From JAEKNW01 sp963677815 (GTDB lineage: Bacteria > Cloacimonadota > Cloacimonadia > Cloacimonadales > JAFGVF01): DNA of 64,000 bases. Positions 60,051 to 64,000 of the stretch are shown in pieces. How positions within the stretch are numbered: position 1 is the first letter of the stretch; the number at the start of each line of letters is the position of its first letter. A program made the translations under genes and the position numbers. Under the pieces are notes generated by a model. It had not been told where the DNA came from. It was given only the letters and a program-made list of their open reading frames with translations, and did no database searches. The stretch lies in the NCBI GenBank assembly GCA_963677815.1, contig OY782499.1, positions 248,001-312,000 of the forward strand. The letters are read 5' to 3'.

Positions 60051-60578
60051 ATGGTTCTAGATATTTTGTTAGCAGTTTGCACCATATTGTTGGTAATATG
60101 GGGTTTGTATAAGGGTTTAATCAGAGGCTTAATGAGCTTTATTACAGGTATTATACTTTATGTTTCCTTAAGCAATTTCACAGTTGGGATCAGTGATTGG
60201 ATGGTTAAAAACTGGGAGATTTCTTATGGTTGGTCAACTGTTATCTCTATTGTAAGTCAAATCTTGATTATAAGCATCATTACTCTTGTAATAACTAAAA
60301 TCATTGAATTAATTATTGATACCCTTAATCTAAATATTTTTAACAGAATTTTAGGAGGCTTGTTTGGTCTCTTAGCTATGCAATTTGTAATTACTCTTTT
60401 TGTTATAATAATGAATATAGCTAATATTGACATGGTTATTAAGCAAATCAATAACTCAAAAATATGCCAGATATCTTCTCAGATAAATAGTAATTACTTA
60501 AAACCTGTCTTAGGTAAAGATATAAACCAATATTTACAAGAATACTTAGACAGAAATAGAAATGAGGAAATAATATAG
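60051..60578 (+). CDS. CvpA family membrane protein
   Basis: The 175 residues have four membrane segments (about 2-20, 24-44, 62-84, 98-122) in the CvpA pattern, with GLIRGLMSFITGIILY in the second and NRILGGLFGLL before the fourth. E. coli CvpA is needed for colicin V release and bile tolerance; its activity is unknown. GGAG precedes the ATG. mutS2 follows four bases after the stop; this pairing is common in many phyla. Confidence 0.88.
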   Translation: MVLDILLAVCTILLVIWGLYKGLIRGLMSFITGIILYVSLSNFTVGISDWMVKNWEISYGWSTVISIVSQILIISIITLVITKIIELIIDTLNLNIFNRILGGLFGLLAMQFVITLFVIIMNIANIDMVIKQINNSKICQISSQINSNYLKPVLGKDINQYLQEYLDRNRNEEII

Positions 60579-60582
60579 ATAA

Positions 60583-62937
60583 ATGTATTCTTATAATAAA
60601 TTAGAATTTAATAAGCTAAAAGAACTAATAAAAGGGCACTGCAAGTCTTATCTTGCTAAAGAAAAGATTGATAATCTCCGTCCTTTAGCTGATATTAATA
60701 AAATAAATAGACTCACCAAAATGATTGACACCTTTCAATCAATGCTTAAAGAAGGACTTTATGTTAGGATAGATGACCTTTCAAATCTCAAAGACTTCTT
60801 TTCTGAATTTAAAGGTTCAATCATGAGTATAGAAGAGTTCCAGTATATCATAACTAATATTAGAATAGGAAATGATTTAAAAAATAAAATCGCTTCTTTT
60901 GAAGGCTACAATGATGTTAAAAGATACTTTGGTGAATTAGTAGCTTATCCTGAGATTACCGAAAGATATGACCATATCTTTTCTCCTGATGGAGATATTT
61001 TAGACACAGCATCTCCAGAACTTAACCGCATACGAAAGAGTAGAAAAGACACCAGATCTAGTATTCAAAGGACCCTTAACAGCAGAATGAATGATCCTAA
61101 GTTTGAAAAATATCTCCAAGAAAAAATAGTAACAACTCGGGGAGATAGATTTGTGGTTCCTATCAAAGAGGGTAAGGTAAAATTTGTTGGTGGTGTAGTA
61201 CAAGAGAGGTCTTCTAGTGGTGCGTCTGTCTTTGTAGAACCACCAGAAATTGTGGAGATGAATAATAAAATTTCTTTCTTGAAGCAAGCTGAAAAGGAAG
61301 AAATCTATAAAATATTTAAAAAATTCACTCAGATGATTCTTCCCCTACAGGATAGTCTGATTCAGAATACTGAATTAATAGGACAATTCGACTTCTATTT
61401 TGCTTGTGCTTCCTTCTCAAATTACTTAAAGGCTAATTCAATAAAAATTGTTGATGAGCCAATAATTTCACTTAAAGATGCTAGACATCCTCTCTTGATT
61501 CATACCTTACGAGGATATGATAAAGTTATTCCCTTCGAGTTAAATATTGGAAAAGATTATAATATCTTAGTCTTATCTGGACCAAATACTGGCGGTAAAA
61601 CTGTTACTTTAAAAGGTACTGGGCTTTTGACCATGATGGCTATTTCAGGATTACCTATTCCTGCAGACAAAGAGAGCAAGGTTGGTATTTTTGACCATAT
61701 CTTAGCTGATATTGGGGATGAACAATCTTTAGAATCATCTCTTTCAACTTTTTCATCCCATATTGGTCAGATTAAAAAGATGATTGATAATGCTAATGCT
61801 AAAACGTTGATTCTAATAGATGAAATTGGTTCTTCTACTGACCCAGAACAAGGTTCAGCTTTGGCTCAAGCTGTTTTAGAAGAAGTAGAACACCTTTCAG
61901 CTAAAGGAATCATCACAACTCACTTTACTGCTCTGAAAGTCTTCGCTGAAAAAAATCAGAATTGCCGTAATGCTTCTATGCAGTTTGATGCTAGAGAACA
62001 TAAACCTACTTACAGATTTGTTTTTGGACTACCTGGTGATTCTTTCGCTATTGATGTAGCCGAAGGTTTAGGGTTAAACGCTAAAATAATTAACCGTTCT
62101 AAAGAGTTAGCTGGTACTCAAAATGTAGAACTCACTAATCTAATTAAAAGATTGGAAGTTGAGAAGAAAAAGCTCGGACAAGTAACCTATAAACATGAGC
62201 TCCAGGTTGCCCTGCTCAAGGGAAGAGAAGAAGAATATAAGAATAAGATTAATCAGTTAGAGACTGAAGCTAAGGAAATAAAGAAGAAACAATTGAAAGA
62301 AGCTCAGCAATACTTGATAGACATGCAAAAAGAGCTAAATCAAGACTTAGATAATATCAAAAAATTAGATAAAGAGGAAAGAAAGAACAGAAATCAAAAG
62401 GTTTTAAAGAAATTAAATCAAAAACATCAAGAGATTAAAACTGAAAAACAAAAACTTTCTAAACACGTAGGAGCAAAGATTAACCAAGCTGAAGTTGGTA
62501 TGAGAGTCTGGGTTGAGAGTTTTGAAACTGAAGCAACCATAGCAGAGATTAGCAAATCAGCTGTTATAGTTGATATGGATGGTATAACTTTCAAAACTTC
62601 TTTAGATAATATAATTTCCTTGCCTGAACATAAGCAAAAGCTTAATAAGAAAGAGGAAACTGTATCCTTGGTTTCTACTAGTCATACCCCTAAAGCCTCC
62701 TTTGAATTAAAATTATTAGGTCTAACCTTTGATGAATCTAAAGTTTTAATAAATGAGTTCATAGATAATGCTCATTTAGCAGGCTTAAAGAAATTAAGAA
62801 TAGTACATGGTAAAGGTACTGGAGCCTTGAGAACTAAAGTCAGACAGCACTTGCAAAGAATTAGAATTGTTAAAACTTTCTATACACCTCCTGAAAATGC
62901 TGGTGGTTCTGGGGTAACAATAGTTGAACTTCACTAA
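60583..62937 (+). CDS. mutS2: MutS2 endonuclease/ATPase with Smr domain
   Basis: The 784 residues lack the mismatch-recognition domains of MutS and begin with the clamp-like core. The ATPase has Walker A GPNTGGKTVT near 333, ILIDEIGSSTDPEQGSALA for Walker B, and THFTALK. A long coiled coil (about 510-640) follows, then the C-terminal Smr nuclease domain with HGKGTGALR near 741. MutS2 limits recombination or splits collided ribosomes. The usual LDLRG start of the Smr domain reads LKLLG, so nuclease activity may be changed. It is the second gene of the cvpA-mutS2-dnaG run. Confidence 0.96.
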   Translation: MYSYNKLEFNKLKELIKGHCKSYLAKEKIDNLRPLADINKINRLTKMIDTFQSMLKEGLYVRIDDLSNLKDFFSEFKGSIMSIEEFQYIITNIRIGNDLKNKIASFEGYNDVKRYFGELVAYPEITERYDHIFSPDGDILDTASPELNRIRKSRKDTRSSIQRTLNSRMNDPKFEKYLQEKIVTTRGDRFVVPIKEGKVKFVGGVVQERSSSGASVFVEPPEIVEMNNKISFLKQAEKEEIYKIFKKFTQMILPLQDSLIQNTELIGQFDFYFACASFSNYLKANSIKIVDEPIISLKDARHPLLIHTLRGYDKVIPFELNIGKDYNILVLSGPNTGGKTVTLKGTGLLTMMAISGLPIPADKESKVGIFDHILADIGDEQSLESSLSTFSSHIGQIKKMIDNANAKTLILIDEIGSSTDPEQGSALAQAVLEEVEHLSAKGIITTHFTALKVFAEKNQNCRNASMQFDAREHKPTYRFVFGLPGDSFAIDVAEGLGLNAKIINRSKELAGTQNVELTNLIKRLEVEKKKLGQVTYKHELQVALLKGREEEYKNKINQLETEAKEIKKKQLKEAQQYLIDMQKELNQDLDNIKKLDKEERKNRNQKVLKKLNQKHQEIKTEKQKLSKHVGAKINQAEVGMRVWVESFETEATIAEISKSAVIVDMDGITFKTSLDNIISLPEHKQKLNKKEETVSLVSTSHTPKASFELKLLGLTFDESKVLINEFIDNAHLAGLKKLRIVHGKGTGALRTKVRQHLQRIRIVKTFYTPPENAGGSGVTIVELH

Positions 62938-63010
62938 GAGAAATTTATCTTAGCAAAATATAATGAATTTCTTAATTTATCAATAAGAAAATATTTAAGG
63001 ATAAAAGTTA

Positions 63011-64000
63011 ATGGATAACTCTTTAATAGAGCAAATCAGAGATAGCAATAACATAGTTGATGTAATATCAGCCTACCTGCCTTTAAAGCGGAGTGGTGCC
63101 AACTATAAGGGATTATGCCCTTTTCATGATGATAAGCACCCTTCTATGATGGTATCTGAACAAAAGCAGATATTCAAGTGCTTTGTCTGTGGTAAAGGTG
63201 GTAATGTTTTCACTTTTGTCCAAGAATATGAAAAAATAACTTTTATAGAAGCAGTAACAAAACTTGCTCAAAGAGTTGGTATAACAGTCAAGGAAACTGC
63301 TAAAGATAAGAGAGCTGTATCTAAAAAAACTAAAATTCTTGATGTTTATAGATTAGCGAATGAATATTATGTTAATAATTTGAAAGAATACGGACAAGAT
63401 GTTTATAAATATCTCGAGAATAGAGGTATCTCTCAAGATTTAGCAAATAAACTAGAGCTTGGTTATGCCCTAGATAGTTTTACAGGACTTCTAAATCAGG
63501 TTAAACGAGAAGATATAGCTCAAGAAATCATAGGAGATAGTGGATTATTCAAGGACTCTAACAAGGGACGCTATGATGCTTTTAGAAATAGATTAATCTT
63601 TCCTATCCACTCTCATACGGGGCAGATTGTTGCCTTTGGAGGAAGACAACTGAGTGACGAAGATAAAGGTGGAAAATATATCAACTCTCCCACTACAGAA
63701 GTCTATACCAAAGGAAATGAACTTTATGGTTTCTTTCTAACTAAGTATGATATTGCCAAGGTGAATTATGCTATCATATCAGAAGGATATCTTGATTTCT
63801 TGCGTTTATATTCAGAAGGTTTTACAAATTCAGTAGCAGCCTTAGGCACAGCCCTTACAGAAAAGCAGTTAACCCTACTCAGCAGATATACTAAAAATGT
63901 TTATCTCCTCTATGACGGAGATGATGCAGGACGTAAAGCTGCTATATCTAGTGGGCTAAAATGTATAGAAATGGGGCTAACTGCTAAAGTAGTTGTCTTA
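63011..64000 (+). CDS. dnaG: DNA primase (C-terminus beyond window)
   Basis: The frame opens at the ATG at 63011, after AAGGA about nine bases upstream, and is open to the window edge (330 codons). The CHC2 zinc ribbon has Cys36, His39 (LCPFHDDKHPS), Cys57 and Cys60 (FKCFVCGKGGN). The RNA polymerase core follows with RLIFPIHSHTGQIVAFGGR, INSPTTEVYTKGNELYG, then the start of the TOPRIM domain: SEGYLDFL near 257 and LLYDGDDAGRKAA near 301. It makes the RNA primers for replication. Its helicase-binding C-terminus lies to the right of the window. Confidence 0.96.
   Translation, partial: MDNSLIEQIRDSNNIVDVISAYLPLKRSGANYKGLCPFHDDKHPSMMVSEQKQIFKCFVCGKGGNVFTFVQEYEKITFIEAVTKLAQRVGITVKETAKDKRAVSKKTKILDVYRLANEYYVNNLKEYGQDVYKYLENRGISQDLANKLELGYALDSFTGLLNQVKREDIAQEIIGDSGLFKDSNKGRYDAFRNRLIFPIHSHTGQIVAFGGRQLSDEDKGGKYINSPTTEVYTKGNELYGFFLTKYDIAKVNYAIISEGYLDFLRLYSEGFTNSVAALGTALTEKQLTLLSRYTKNVYLLYDGDDAGRKAAISSGLKCIEMGLTAKVVVL

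Overview
The window looks like a piece of chromosome from an AT-rich, Gram-negative bacterium of the FCB group, most likely Candidatus Cloacimonadota (WWE1) or a near relative. The case rests on four large secreted proteins that end in the FlgD-like C-terminal sorting domain (NYPNPFNP motif) typical of type IX-secreted proteins, a K+-dependent type membrane pyrophosphatase, AIM24, Fic and NrdG genes, and many G+C-rich hairpin repeats between AT-rich genes. This is an inference; the 16S gene at 27753-29290 would settle it.

Layout. 1-4673 (minus): the N-terminal part of a giant secreted endonuclease I-family protein with PKD, OB-fold and lamin-tail domains. 5242-7574 (minus): elbB and a TPR protein with a degenerate GGDEF-like end. 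7873-12747 (plus): a 1624-residue secreted mosaic protein. 12991-16189 (minus): a PP-loop tRNA thiolation-type enzyme, a metallo-beta-lactamase hydrolase and guaA. 16397-17056: a TetR regulator, divergent from the previous operon. 17204-17638 (minus): an FKBP lipoprotein. 17741-23861 (plus): a deacetylase-like protein, an asparagine synthetase, a Wzx-type flippase and xseA, with close spacing or overlaps. 23862-24287: a cluster of hairpin repeats. 24288-29290 (minus): one 16S-23S-5S rRNA operon without spacer tRNAs, whose 23S gene carries an AT-rich insertion in helix 45. 29291-29994: repeats and a probable rRNA promoter.

29995-35521 (plus): nrdG, an alkyltransferase-like protein, a small membrane protein, an AIM24-family protein, Fic, an amidohydrolase and a CoA-type Nudix hydrolase. 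35868-38231: hppA. 38453-42339: a heterodimeric ABC exporter. 42488-45217: another secreted mosaic protein. 45491-49274 (minus): the translation cluster rplM-rpsI-rpsB-tsf-pyrH-frr. 49577-53396 (minus): dapA and a PreP-like M16C peptidase. 53937-59483 (plus): two more secreted FlgD-tailed proteins. 59590-64000 (plus): rpsU, cvpA, mutS2 and the start of dnaG.

The cell-surface theme is strong: five very large exported proteins in 64 kb, none with type IX machinery alongside. The housekeeping genes look ordinary. The most unusual sequence signals lie outside the genes: the helix-45 intervening sequence in 23S rRNA, several families of dispersed palindromes (one with a compensatory base change in its stem), copies of the 5S flanking sequence downstream of the operon, and a structured leader before rpsB.
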